Made by a program: the position numbers and the translations under genes
Shown: positions 55,334-64,000 of the stretch, in pieces
Position numbering within the stretch: position 1 is the first letter of the stretch
Layout of the letters: the number at the start of each line of letters is the position of its first letter
NCBI GenBank assembly: GCA_944319735.1
Contig: CALUEU010000003.1
Span: forward strand, 239,895-303,894
DNA length: 64,000 nucleotides
Reading direction: 5' to 3'
From: an uncultured Methanomassiliicoccus sp.
Lineage (GTDB): Archaea; Thermoplasmatota; Thermoplasmata; Methanomassiliicoccales; Methanomassiliicoccaceae
The notes under the pieces: model-generated
Database searches by the model: none
The model's input: only the letters and a program-made list of their open reading frames with translations
What the model was told of the DNA's origin: nothing

Positions 55334-56719
55334 ATGAAAGCAGTCAAAATCAAGCTCCTGGCATCATTCATGTGCATAATCTTGATTTTGACTGTGACCC
55401 CTTTAATGGGGCTTACTACGGCGGCCCAGGACACCAGAGAAGGCGTAATGATTGATTTCGGCTACTGGGATGTCAACTGGACAGAGATGACATTCAGTGA
55501 AGAGATGAACGGCATCGATGCTCTGGAAACCGCCTGTCACATAAACTCTTATGAAATAATTTATTTGAATGAAGATGCCGGCACAGTTTATTCCATAAAC
55601 GGACAAATCAATCTTGACGGAAAGCAGTGGGGAATGTATGTTCAGCAGGACGGCGAATGGAAATTTATCGAAAATCCGCGGGAAGTGAAAGTTTCAGACT
55701 ACGATCTCGTGTGCTGGGCTAGAGCTTCAGGCGAGGATGATTTAGTTCCCGGAGCAGACTATTCAGGATTCAATTATTACAGTTACGCTACCAACGGAAA
55801 ATCACTATCATCCGGAGAAGATTTAAAAGTGGTATCGCTGGCGCCATCGATAACTGAAATAATTGCTTCAGTGGGAGGAACCCAGTATCTTATAGGAACC
55901 GACCTGTACAGCAACTATCCTCAGGAAATTGTAGACGGAAAGAACAGCGGAGACATTTCTGTGGTAGGGGGCTACACAGATCCCAGCTATGAATGGATCA
56001 TTAAGCTGAGGCCGGACATCGTATTCTGCGACGGCGGAGTCGGGGAGCACCTGAATATGGCAAATAAGCTCCGCAAGTCCGGCATTGACTGCGTAGTGCT
56101 TTACGACGGTACTGATATCGACACTCTTTACGATAACATCTGGATTGTAGCTGCTTCACTGGGAATTGGAGAAAATGCCAATTCAGTAATAAATTCTCTG
56201 AGGGGCACAATTAATGATGTAAAAGGAATAATCGGAGTTCAGGCTGACAAGAGAGTGTTTGTGGCGCTGTCTGCAGACCCGTCTCCCTGGACTGCCGGTT
56301 CTGAAACATATATGAATGATCTGATAACAACCACCTCCGGCAGGAACATCTTCCAGAGCCAGGCATCTTCCTGGTTCATGGTTTCCAAGGAGCAGATAAG
56401 CCTCAAACAGCCGGATGTAATAATTATCATCATGGATTCCAGGCAGATCTCGACTGATGAAGACTACCAGAAGATTATGGATTCCATTGACAGGATGTGG
56501 AGAGAGACTCCGGCATACCGCAACGGAGAAGTGTACATTTTCTCAGGCAGTGCGGCGGATCTGCTCTCCAGACCGGGGCCGAGGCTGGCCGAAGCAGCAG
56601 AACTGATCGGAAAGATTCTCCATCCAGAGCCGTTCCTCAATGAGGATCCCCTCGATCTGATGCCGAAATATTTTGACAATAATTATCAGCAGTACTTAAC
56701 ACACCAGAGGGAGTTATAA
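55334..56719 (+). CDS. Importer C substrate-binding protein, DUF4430 plus BtuF-like
   Basis: A 461-residue exported protein: signal peptide (about 1-28), DUF4430-like domain (about 36-160; VMIDFGYWDVNWTEM, WGMYVQQDGEWKFI) and a BtuF/FecB-type domain (about 170-440; VVSLAPSITEIIASVGG, DLYSNYPQEIV, VVGGYTDPSYEWIIKLRPDIVF, RPGPRLAEAAELIG). Full-length similarity to the importer A binding protein is obvious, including the unusual N-terminal domain, so the two importers arose by duplication and probably recognise related ligands. GAGGTG precedes the ATG. The stop overlaps the next start by one base. Confidence 0.92.
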   Translation: MKAVKIKLLASFMCIILILTVTPLMGLTTAAQDTREGVMIDFGYWDVNWTEMTFSEEMNGIDALETACHINSYEIIYLNEDAGTVYSINGQINLDGKQWGMYVQQDGEWKFIENPREVKVSDYDLVCWARASGEDDLVPGADYSGFNYYSYATNGKSLSSGEDLKVVSLAPSITEIIASVGGTQYLIGTDLYSNYPQEIVDGKNSGDISVVGGYTDPSYEWIIKLRPDIVFCDGGVGEHLNMANKLRKSGIDCVVLYDGTDIDTLYDNIWIVAASLGIGENANSVINSLRGTINDVKGIIGVQADKRVFVALSADPSPWTAGSETYMNDLITTTSGRNIFQSQASSWFMVSKEQISLKQPDVIIIIMDSRQISTDEDYQKIMDSIDRMWRETPAYRNGEVYIFSGSAADLLSRPGPRLAEAAELIGKILHPEPFLNEDPLDLMPKYFDNNYQQYLTHQREL

Positions 56720-58650
56720 TGAATAAATCGTGGATAGCAATCACCGCCGTAGTCGCGCTTATGCTGCTTCCCGCCATGCCTGTAGCCAGTGCAGAAGGAG
56801 ACAGCAATCTTCTGCTGATTGACCTAGGAAACGGACAGACATACTGGTGCGAGGCAGAAAACGGAACTTACGCGGACATTATTGCAGGTTCTGCTGAAAA
56901 ACTCGGTTTAGATGTGGATATTTCCAATAAATCTGATATCTCTATAAACGGGCTTTCTTCAACAACCGTAAGCGGTTTGATTACCATCCATACCAACTGG
57001 AAAATATATTCCTGGAATGGAACAAACTGGGAATACAACCCGAATGCAACCACATCTTCTCAGCATTCCGGTGGTATAGCGGCAGTTGGATATTATGCGG
57101 ATGATTCCCCAGAAAATGTAATATGCCCGCAGTCTACGCCGGAGTATAAAACAGTCTGGACGCAGTTCGGAGGATCTTCTTCAGCCTACAACACGTCAGA
57201 CTCATACGGCGTGGAGAACCCGGCTCTGCCGGTAGAGTGGCACAGAACATACAACACTGGATATGTGGATTCAGGCCTGATCGTGGCAGGCGACTTACTT
57301 TATCACACCACTGGGGGGAGCTGGGGATCCACCACAGACACTAAAGACCTCTGGGTTTACTGTCTCAATAGATTCACCGGCGACATTGTCTGGGAACATC
57401 ACGGAAAATACGGTGCCGGGTACGAAGTCACCACGCCGGTAGTTGTCGGCGACATGCTGATATTATCTGCAACATGCGGGGACATTTATTGTTTCGACAG
57501 ATACGACGGAACTCTTCTCCATACTCTAACCATCGACTACAAGCCGCCGATGGATGAAGAAGGAACAATTCTCTGGGATGCAGAGATATTTGTGACCGGA
57601 GCCACCACGCCCATCTATGATTCAGGAGCTTTATACTTCGGTTCGGCAGACGGCAAAGTCTACTGTTACAGCATTAATTACAATGAAGGATTCAAAGAGG
57701 TCTGGTGCTACGACCCGCCGGATGATTACAGCGACTCCGCCGGCTACACAGGTTCAAAGGGAACCTTCTACTTCCATGCGCCGACCATTGCTGAAGTCGA
57801 CGGCAAAAGAATGCTGTTTATCGGCAATTACGGAGGATACCTGCATGCACTGGATGTCACTACAGGAAAAGCTGCATGGGTTAAGCAGGTTATCGACGTA
57901 TCTGAAATAAATACAGCTAAGCCGCATCTGCCTGGTTCTGCTGCTGTAGTCTCTGTAAACAAAGAGGGCACAAAGCTGCTGGTAACCGGCACCGACGGAG
58001 GCATGTCTGTATCTTTAGGATATATCATGGCACTGGATCCGAAGACGGGAGAAGGCTACAGCGGAGAAGATTACATCTGGAAAATAAATGCCCTGTTTAC
58101 ATCACCTGTCGTAGATTCCGACGGATTTTACACATATCTGAGTCCCTCAAACCCGGGAGATTCAAAAATAACGAAGTCTGACGGTACTGAAGTGGATATT
58201 ATTGAGTCGGTGTGCAAATTCGACTGGGACGGCAATCTTGTCTGGATGTGCGATTACAGCAAATTTGTCAAGTCGCCGCTGACGCTTGCAGACGGAGTTC
58301 TCTACGCTATGGAATATTCCGCCGGCGGAATTAAAGGAAAGTATGGAGAAGCAGGACATCTTGCAGCAATAAACGCAGAAGACGGAACTCTGCTGTGGAA
58401 AGTATTCCTTGAGCCCTGCACTCCCGACTCATACTCGATGGTGCAGGCAACGGTAATCGACGGCAAGATCTACGTGGGAAATGACTACGGAGCCGTATAC
58501 TGTTTGTCTGACATAGCGGGTCCCAGTTCTGTAGAGTCGGAAATAAACTCGCTGCAGACTGCCGGATTCAATCACTGGTCCTGGTATGTTCTGATTGTAG
58601 CGATCGCCGCCACCATGTCATTGTTTATTATATTTTACAGGGGAGCTTGA
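56719..58650 (+). CDS. Membrane-anchored beta-propeller protein of importer C
   Basis: A 643-residue protein: signal peptide (about 1-25), DUF4430-like domain (about 30-145; LLLIDLGNGQTYWCE, WKIYSWNGTNWEY), a PQQ-like propeller (about 170-600; VYCLNRFTGDIVWEHHG, IYCFDRYDGTLLHTL) and a single C-terminal helix (FNHWSWYVLIVAIAATMSLFII). It matches residues 1-590 of the 945-residue fusion in importer A, down to the GFNHWSWY phrase before the helix. The next gene starts immediately after its stop, so the two would make the equivalent of the fused protein. The propeller lies outside the membrane. Confidence 0.9.
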   Translation: MNKSWIAITAVVALMLLPAMPVASAEGDSNLLLIDLGNGQTYWCEAENGTYADIIAGSAEKLGLDVDISNKSDISINGLSSTTVSGLITIHTNWKIYSWNGTNWEYNPNATTSSQHSGGIAAVGYYADDSPENVICPQSTPEYKTVWTQFGGSSSAYNTSDSYGVENPALPVEWHRTYNTGYVDSGLIVAGDLLYHTTGGSWGSTTDTKDLWVYCLNRFTGDIVWEHHGKYGAGYEVTTPVVVGDMLILSATCGDIYCFDRYDGTLLHTLTIDYKPPMDEEGTILWDAEIFVTGATTPIYDSGALYFGSADGKVYCYSINYNEGFKEVWCYDPPDDYSDSAGYTGSKGTFYFHAPTIAEVDGKRMLFIGNYGGYLHALDVTTGKAAWVKQVIDVSEINTAKPHLPGSAAVVSVNKEGTKLLVTGTDGGMSVSLGYIMALDPKTGEGYSGEDYIWKINALFTSPVVDSDGFYTYLSPSNPGDSKITKSDGTEVDIIESVCKFDWDGNLVWMCDYSKFVKSPLTLADGVLYAMEYSAGGIKGKYGEAGHLAAINAEDGTLLWKVFLEPCTPDSYSMVQATVIDGKIYVGNDYGAVYCLSDIAGPSSVESEINSLQTAGFNHWSWYVLIVAIAATMSLFIIFYRGA

Positions 58651-59838
58651 ATGACTATTGCCAGTAGAAATAAGACCGATGTTTCATCACTTCAATTGGA
58701 TGATAACTCCGATTCATGGATCATCAAGACCCGCAAAACTTTCAGCAGGGCCTTCGGAAGAATGAAAGACGACATGGATCCCGGCGATGAAAGCGACATA
58801 GCCTTGAAGAAAAAGAGATTCGTAATTATTTCAGTATTTGGAATAATCATGGCTCTCATCGCTTTTTTTATTTCCATTTCAATTGCGGCAGGAGGCGTGA
58901 TACCGATCAGCGATGCCATTTCATCACTGGTTTCATCCATCGCAAAACACGGAACGAACCTGAATGAGGAAGAACTGTATATCTTTGAATCAAGGCTTCC
59001 CAGAGCTTTAGCGGCCATCGCCGTCGGTGCCGGATTATCAATAGCCGGCTGCATGTATCAAGCCATCATCAGAAATCCTCTTGTTGACCCTTACATTACC
59101 GGAGTGTCTTCCGGAGCCGGCTGTCTGGCAGTGGCTGTCGGAGCGATAGGCGCTTCCATTCCGTTCATGGGCGCCGACAACCTGTATTTAGTTCCGATTG
59201 CAGCAATAATCGGGGGTCTGGTGGCATTCGGCATTACTATGCTGGTAGCAGAATGCTCCGGGGGATCGGCAACCAACTATATTCTGGCCGGTGTAATCGT
59301 AGGATTTGCATTCTCCTCAATACAGACGATATTCATCTCAATGGCTAAAGATAATTTCAGCGACGTCATGTGGTGGCTTTACGGCTCATTCGCACAGGTC
59401 ACCTGGGAAAATGCATGGCTGGTTTTTATTCCTGTGATATTTTTGTCTTTGCTTTCAATGCTCTGGGCAAGAGAGTTCAATCTGTTCATGATGGGCGAGG
59501 AACAGGCAAAACAATTGGGATTAAATGTAAAATTATTCAAAAGGAGCATGATGATTCTTGCTTCGATTCTTACTGCGCTCTGTGTTGCATTTGTAGGAAT
59601 AATCGGATTCGTGGGTCTGGTGGTGCCTCATGCCTGCAGAATGGCTTTAGGCGGTGACCACCGTCTGATCATGCCGGCCAGTATAATCATCGGAGCCATG
59701 CTGATGCTGTTTGCAGATATTGTGGCAAGGATGGCGATGATCCCCATGGAACTACCAGTAGGCGCCATCACGGCTATCATCGGTACTCCGGTGTTTGCAT
59801 ACATGCTGATCAAAAAGGGGCGTGAATATGATGGCTGA
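58651..59838 (+). CDS. Importer C permease, FecCD type with cytoplasmic extension
   Basis: A 395-residue permease. The first about 50 residues are polar and charged, as expected of a cytoplasmic linker, then KKKRFVIISVFGIIMALIAF starts the first membrane helix; SRLPRALAAIAVGAGLSIAGCMYQ and GIIGFVGLVVPHACR are permease signatures. The polar extension corresponds to the link between propeller and permease in the fused protein of importer A, which supports a split or fusion at this place. Its ATG directly follows the previous stop (TGAATG). Confidence 0.93.
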   Translation: MTIASRNKTDVSSLQLDDNSDSWIIKTRKTFSRAFGRMKDDMDPGDESDIALKKKRFVIISVFGIIMALIAFFISISIAAGGVIPISDAISSLVSSIAKHGTNLNEEELYIFESRLPRALAAIAVGAGLSIAGCMYQAIIRNPLVDPYITGVSSGAGCLAVAVGAIGASIPFMGADNLYLVPIAAIIGGLVAFGITMLVAECSGGSATNYILAGVIVGFAFSSIQTIFISMAKDNFSDVMWWLYGSFAQVTWENAWLVFIPVIFLSLLSMLWAREFNLFMMGEEQAKQLGLNVKLFKRSMMILASILTALCVAFVGIIGFVGLVVPHACRMALGGDHRLIMPASIIIGAMLMLFADIVARMAMIPMELPVGAITAIIGTPVFAYMLIKKGREYDG

Positions 59839-60628
59839 TCATCTGCTGGAGATACACGGGCTGAATAAAAAATTCGGAGACTTTCAAGCCCTTAAGGACA
59901 TTAATCTTGGATTAGACAAAGGATTGATGATCGGCCTCATCGGGCCGAACGGCTGCGGAAAGTCGACGATGATGAAATGCATCTGCAAAATTCATGAAAT
60001 GTCTTCCGGATCAATCTACATTGACGGGGAAGACATCAGCAAGAAAAAACCGGCAGAGGTTTCCAAGCTTGTAGCCACAGTGCCGGCCGAATCCGGGCTG
60101 ACTTTCGGACTTACAGTCACGGACATGGTGATGTTGGGTAGGTATCCCTTTGTCGATAAGATCTGGTGGGAAAATCCGGAAGATGAGACAGCCGTCAGAG
60201 AGGCACTAAAGACATTCGGTATCTACCACCTGCGCAAGAAACAGGTTTCCATGCTGTCTTCCGGCGAAAGACAGCGGGCAATGATCGCCAAGGCGTACGT
60301 GCAGGAACCGAAAGTAATGCTTGTAGACGAGCCGACCAGCCATTTGGATATGAAGTACAAACTGCAGGTCATGGAATATCTTAAGAAAATGTCTTACTCG
60401 GACATGACTGTTATCGTGGCAGAGCATGACATCAGCCTGATGGCCCGTTATTGCGACATCTGCATAATCATGAAAAAAGGAGAGATCCAGACCATTGGAG
60501 ATCCTAAAAAAGTGATTACGGAAGATTTGATCAGAGACGTTTACGAAGTCGATTCAAGAATCGGGTTGGATGAAGACGGCGAGATCTACGTTCTTCCGAA
60601 GAAATACATCGATGCAGAGGAGTCTTGA
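59828..60628 (+). CDS. Importer C ATP-binding subunit
   Basis: A 266-residue ABC ATPase with GPNGCGKST (Walker A), LSSGERQRAMIAKAY (signature), LVDEPTSHLD (Walker B) and VAEHDISLMARYC (switch). It ends with the same EVDSRIGLDEDGEIYVLPKK tail as the importer A ATPase. A GTG at 59822 and ATGs at 59828 and 59831 are possible starts; GGGG lies eight bases before 59828. It overlaps the permease by 11 bases and its stop overlaps the zinc-ribbon gene (TGATG). Confidence 0.93.
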   Translation: MMADHLLEIHGLNKKFGDFQALKDINLGLDKGLMIGLIGPNGCGKSTMMKCICKIHEMSSGSIYIDGEDISKKKPAEVSKLVATVPAESGLTFGLTVTDMVMLGRYPFVDKIWWENPEDETAVREALKTFGIYHLRKKQVSMLSSGERQRAMIAKAYVQEPKVMLVDEPTSHLDMKYKLQVMEYLKKMSYSDMTVIVAEHDISLMARYCDICIIMKKGEIQTIGDPKKVITEDLIRDVYEVDSRIGLDEDGEIYVLPKKYIDAEES

Positions 60629-61881
60629 TGGCTGATGAAGCATCTGGGATCAGCAAAACGTCCGGCCCAGAAGCATACGTGCTTTACTGCTACAGCTGCG
60701 GTCATGCATGGTATCCGAGAGACGAGAAGCCTCCCAAACGCTGCCCGAGATGCAGATCTTCCCGATGGGATCACCCTTTGAAGAAAGAAACAGAATGCAA
60801 ATTCTGCGGATACAAGTGGCGGCTTACATCCATAAATGAAAAGTGTCCCTCATGCGGACAGCTGCAGATCGTCAGCACCAGGCAGCGTTCTCTGTACTGC
60901 AATCAATGCGACCACGTCTGGATTCAGAGGAGGAATGAAACTCCCAAGAAATGCCCGCTGTGCAGATCATCCGACTGGAATAAGCCGAAAGCGCACAGGC
61001 TGGTATGCAGCAGATGCGGACACGTATGGAAAAATCAGTCAAGCACGCCGAAGAAGTGTCCTCATTGCCAGTCTACTCTGTGGAATGTGCCCCGGCCGAC
61101 GCTGCAGTGCAGGCGCTGCGGGCACAAATGGACTTTGAAAGGCAGGCGCAGGCTGGAAGACGTCAAAATCTGTCCGAAGTGCAAGTCAGCCAAATGGAAT
61201 GAAGCTCCTAAAGTGTTCTTATGCAAAAACTGCGGCAAAACACACATTCTCAAATCGAACCAGAAAATTGCAGTCTGCCCGTACTGCAAGTCGGATCAGC
61301 AGACTTACGAGCTGCAGTGCCACTTCTGCGGCTATATCTGGAATGCGGATGAAGACAACGGAAACATGTGTCCAAAGTGTAAGACAATAATCACGGATAA
61401 TGCAGCGTTGGCTTCGCATACATTAGATATCTGGACTAACGGCGGCAGGACTCTCCGCTATACTTCAAGCAGCGGCTTTGGTTTCATTTATCTGTGGATA
61501 GGTCTGGAGCCTGTAACCACCATGTATTTTCACGAGGCCTGCAGAAAACTCAGCATCAACGCAGAAAAATTCATCGACGCAGTCAGCAGCCATACGATGG
61601 ATGACACTTTCGGGGAGCTTGTAGATTATATGTATGAGCACCGCGACGATTATAAGCAGTATATTCCTTATTTCAAAAAACGTTTAAATCTCAGCGATAC
61701 CGATTCTAAGATACTCTCGATTCACTTCATCGGCATGGGTCCGGAAGCAATAGCAGTGAAGTTTAGCATTCCTTATGAGAAAGTAAAAGAATCATTCGAC
61801 CGCATAATGAATGCCTTTGCAGACTCTGGAATTGCCGTAGATGATACGGTTTTTACTGAAAATCCGTTTGATTATTATTGA
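60628..61881 (+). CDS. Seven-zinc-ribbon protein with C-terminal helix-turn-helix
   Basis: A 417-residue protein. About residues 20-255 contain seven consecutive zinc ribbons of the form CxxCGxxW ... PKxCPxCxSxxW (for example CSRCGHVW/PKKCPHCQSTLW). Sequences at 270-320 match no family I know. The end, LSDTDSKILSIHFIGMG and AIAVKFSIPYEKVKESFDRIM, resembles a sigma-factor region 4 or LuxR-type helix-turn-helix. Nucleic-acid binding is therefore likely. Its ATG overlaps the ATPase stop of importer C (TGATG) with GAGGAG upstream, so it is made with the importer and may regulate it; that is inference. There are no secretion signals. Confidence 0.75.
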   Translation: MADEASGISKTSGPEAYVLYCYSCGHAWYPRDEKPPKRCPRCRSSRWDHPLKKETECKFCGYKWRLTSINEKCPSCGQLQIVSTRQRSLYCNQCDHVWIQRRNETPKKCPLCRSSDWNKPKAHRLVCSRCGHVWKNQSSTPKKCPHCQSTLWNVPRPTLQCRRCGHKWTLKGRRRLEDVKICPKCKSAKWNEAPKVFLCKNCGKTHILKSNQKIAVCPYCKSDQQTYELQCHFCGYIWNADEDNGNMCPKCKTIITDNAALASHTLDIWTNGGRTLRYTSSSGFGFIYLWIGLEPVTTMYFHEACRKLSINAEKFIDAVSSHTMDDTFGELVDYMYEHRDDYKQYIPYFKKRLNLSDTDSKILSIHFIGMGPEAIAVKFSIPYEKVKESFDRIMNAFADSGIAVDDTVFTENPFDYY

Positions 61882-62219
61882 AAACCTAATATGCAATAAT
61901 CATCTGCAGAAAGGCATTTTCAGGTATTATGATTGATTAGTGTGTATCATATGTTAATGTTTTATATGCAATCATCATGCATGCGGTTTTCTACTTAATC
62001 TTACATGTATGTATATCAGCTTCTTGAAATAAGCCATTCTTTTCTCACTGTGAAATTACACATAGTCAGGATATTTCTTACTCATATCACCATCATTTTC
62101 CAAATAAAATACATATATACCTATTGTATTCAATACTTGGACTATTCATCCAATATGTTATACAAAATCTGACATTATGCCATTTGGGATGGAGTGTCGA
62201 AGGAGGATCTAGGATAAGT
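61882..62219. other. AT-rich intergenic region
   Basis: No gene is visible. It contains an imperfect direct repeat (ATATGCAATAATCATC at about 61890 and ATATGCAATCATCATG at about 61965) and AT-rich segments suited to promoters for the second zinc-ribbon gene (for example ATACATATATAC near 62110). Confidence 0.5.
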
Positions 62220-62936
62220 ATGACAGAATACAGTTGTGTGCAGCACACTGGCAATTTCAGTTCTGATAGTGAACATACTCTCAATGGTAAGCAGAACTTT
62301 TCTGAAACTATACTGACCTGCAAGATATGTTTTCATACTTGGAAACCGAAAAACTCCAGCCTTTATCCGCAGCGGTGCCCCAAATGCAGAAGCACCCGCT
62401 GGAACATAAGTATGCCTGTCAACAATACCTGCATGAGATGTGGCCACAAATGGGTGAGCAACGGCAAAGAGCCAACAAAATGTCCTTCCTGTCATTCTTC
62501 AAAATGGAATATGAAGTCATTCAGATGCGTCTGTAAAAAATGCGGTCATGTGTGGTATAAAAAGAAAAATGGCACGCCGAAGAAATGCCCATTCTGTAAA
62601 TCATATTACTGGAATGTTCCGCAAAATATTTTTTTAAATAATCCTTCATTGATATTCAACAATGATTCGTGGAAATGGACAATGACTCCTTATAGGAAAG
62701 AATTGTTTGGAATCATGAATTCTGAATGCAGTAAATCAAAGAAGATAGAATCTGTAGCAAAACTTTTGAATTTGACTATAAAGGAATCAGAAGTTTATTT
62801 GATGTATATGGAAGGTTCTAATTTAGTATCTGTTTCCATTGCCTGCGATCTTCCATTTGAGATTGCTATGAATATAATTCAAGATGTTGAATGTGTGCTA
62901 TTCAGCAGTCGTCATAGGATGGAAGCACACGCATGA
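62220..62936 (+). CDS. Three-zinc-ribbon protein, smaller relative of the previous one
   Basis: A 238-residue protein. Three ribbons (CKICFHTW ... CPKCRSTRW, CMRCGHKW ... CPSCHSSKW, CKKCGHVW ... CPFCKSYYW) occupy about residues 25-130. The C terminus (LNLTIKESEVYLMYMEGSN ... FEIAMNIIQDVE) aligns with the helix-turn-helix of the 417-residue protein, so both are one lineage-specific family. The frame is open from a TTG at 62124, but the ATG at 62220 with AGGA close upstream is better. Its stop overlaps the next start (ATGA). Probable DNA-binding regulator, target unknown. Confidence 0.75.
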   Translation: MTEYSCVQHTGNFSSDSEHTLNGKQNFSETILTCKICFHTWKPKNSSLYPQRCPKCRSTRWNISMPVNNTCMRCGHKWVSNGKEPTKCPSCHSSKWNMKSFRCVCKKCGHVWYKKKNGTPKKCPFCKSYYWNVPQNIFLNNPSLIFNNDSWKWTMTPYRKELFGIMNSECSKSKKIESVAKLLNLTIKESEVYLMYMEGSNLVSVSIACDLPFEIAMNIIQDVECVLFSSRHRMEAHA

Positions 62937-63523
62937 AAATCCTAAATATTAAAAAATATGGTCCAATCTATAGATTCAACGATGCAAATATTTATTGGAC
63001 ATTATACCACCTTTCTAAAAGTGAATACACAGGACGCAGTAATCTTGCATTTAAAGTTGGTATAGGTGAAGGAAGCATGCGCAACATCCTAAAAATATTG
63101 AAAGAATGGAATTTTATTATTGTTGAAAATCGTGGCATAACCATATCAGATGAAGGAAGATTATTTCTTCAGAGTATACCAATTAAGATTATAGAAGTAA
63201 ATTTATCTAATTATATTGATATTAATAATCAATATTGTTGTGGAATTATAGTTTTTAAGCGATCTTTTAAAATTCAAAATGGTCTAAAACAGAGAGATAT
63301 ATGCATCAAATCAGGTGCTAATGGCTGCATAACGTTTATCATCAAGAATGGAAGGCTAACAATTCTTCCAGGGCATAGTTTAGACACTGAATATTCTGGA
63401 AACTTTAGAGAAATGGAGAATTCTTTGAATTTAGCGGAAGGTGACGTTCTCATACTCAGCTATTCTGAAGATAAATATGCTGCCGCAAATGCAGCAATAA
63501 TGGCTTCGTTGGATTTGATCTGA
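62933..63523 (+). CDS. Winged-helix protein, DUF4443-like
   Basis: A 196-residue protein with an N-terminal winged helix (about 15-75; RSNLAFKVGIGEGSMRNILKILKEW, ITISDEGRLFL) and an alpha/beta domain ending AAANAAIMASLDLI. This order and the GIGEGSxR phrase match DUF4443, an archaeal family thought to regulate transcription with a small-molecule-binding domain. It overlaps the zinc-ribbon gene by four bases, so the two are co-translated and probably act in one regulatory unit. Confidence 0.7.
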   Translation: MKILNIKKYGPIYRFNDANIYWTLYHLSKSEYTGRSNLAFKVGIGEGSMRNILKILKEWNFIIVENRGITISDEGRLFLQSIPIKIIEVNLSNYIDINNQYCCGIIVFKRSFKIQNGLKQRDICIKSGANGCITFIIKNGRLTILPGHSLDTEYSGNFREMENSLNLAEGDVLILSYSEDKYAAANAAIMASLDLI

Positions 63524-63735
63524 TAATATATACTTTTAAATTGCCAAGTTACTGATTTTCATCAATAGATAACTAAATATCTTTGAAGCTTCAGTATGCT
63601 TAATTGAATAACCTTTATGCTATGATTTATTTGATTTTATTAAGAAAATATTATACGTTTGTATGCCATCAGCCTTTCGAATAAGCGCATGTATGGCGTC
63701 TCAATTCCCGTAAAATCATACATGGAGGGAGTATA

Positions 63736-64000
63736 TTGTTGCAGCCAAATGGAGAGTCCTGTAAAAAACAGATTGAAAACGATTCGTCCACAACGCCTGC
63801 GGAAATGCTTCATAACCTGCACATGGCAGGTCATGATCGTGAACAGTCCGTTTTGTCGGTTAAGGAATCCTTCGGGGATTTAACCGTGGAAGATCTGTGT
63901 CTCATCATTGTCAATGAATATTATAAACCTCTCATCGCTAAAAAGGAGCTGAAACGTCTTTTGCTTTTATGCGACTATGAAGAAACTGCAATTACACAAG
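63736..64000 (+). CDS. Partial unidentified gene running off the window
   Basis: An open frame of 88 codons begins at a TTG six bases after GGAGGG and continues to the window's end. It starts LLQPNGESCKKQIEND and contains LTVEDLCLIIVNEYYKPLIAKKELKRLLLL, a predicted helical, leucine-rich segment. A second TTG follows at 63739. I recognise no family, and the C-terminal part lies outside the window. Confidence 0.5.
   Translation, partial: MLQPNGESCKKQIENDSSTTPAEMLHNLHMAGHDREQSVLSVKESFGDLTVEDLCLIIVNEYYKPLIAKKELKRLLLLCDYEETAITQ

Overview
The window reads as a chromosomal segment from a methanogenic archaeon, most likely a host-associated member of the Methanomassiliicoccales (lineage is inference; methanogen is solid). 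It carries the methyl-coenzyme M reductase activation and methanogenesis-marker genes (atwA, mcrC, mmp3, mmp6, mmp5, mmp15, mmp17, mmp7), an archaeal-type RNase P RNA, TATA-box promoters, and first genes whose start codons lie about 27-31 bases from the TATA box (probably leaderless mRNAs), while downstream genes have GGAGG-type ribosome sites. The suggestion of Methanomassiliicoccales rests on the mix of gut-type BspA/InlB surface proteins, multi-zinc-ribbon proteins and a GlcD-like flavoprotein beside methanogenesis genes.

Layout. 1-0.8 kb: a small cysteine-containing protein and a divergent ArsR regulator around a long palindrome. 1-9.1 kb: the MCR-activation/marker cluster. 9.1-12.1 kb: an Isf-like flavoprotein, a GIY-YIG protein, an unidentified structured RNA candidate and a GlcD-like flavoprotein. 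12.3-13.8 kb: Mrr-type restriction endonuclease and partner. 14.1-20.2 kb: CopA copper ATPase with a divergent Lrp-type regulator, HAD phosphatase, TrpB2 and an eIF2B-like protein. 20.2-20.8 kb: RNase P RNA and tRNA-Leu(GAG). 21-28 kb: CooC-like ATPase, a Sel1-repeat pseudogene, a DUF3089 hydrolase, a nitrilase-family amidase, a membrane protein, a BspA-type surface protein and an AAA/DUF4143 ATPase.

28.3-60.6 kb is dominated by three FecBCD/BtuFCD-type ABC importers (A: 28.3-33.3 kb, minus; B: 44.8-47.8 kb, plus; C: 51.7-60.6 kb, plus) and by secreted or anchored proteins built from the same few modules: PQQ-like beta-propellers, DUF4430/transcobalamin-C-like domains, BspA leucine-rich repeats, InlB-type repeats and BIG2 domains. 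In importer A the beta-propeller is fused to the permease; in C the same two parts are adjacent genes. A 2.1-thousand-residue BspA protein and a 921-residue BIG2/DUF4430-like protein lie between A and B. My reading is a cell-surface ligand-capture and import apparatus, with corrinoids the most plausible ligand, because methyl-reducing methanogens depend on them and DUF4430 is related to the transcobalamin C-terminal domain; the ligand is inference.

Between B and C sits an IetAS-like AAA ATPase/subtilisin defence pair: the protease is frameshifted, the ATPase is intact, ends in a helix-turn-helix-like segment and has four GGAACGAT boxes at 21/42/21-bp spacing over its promoter. Importer C is translationally coupled to a seven-zinc-ribbon protein with a sigma4/LuxR-like C-terminal helix-turn-helix; a second smaller relative and a DUF4443-like protein follow. 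The window ends inside an unidentified gene.
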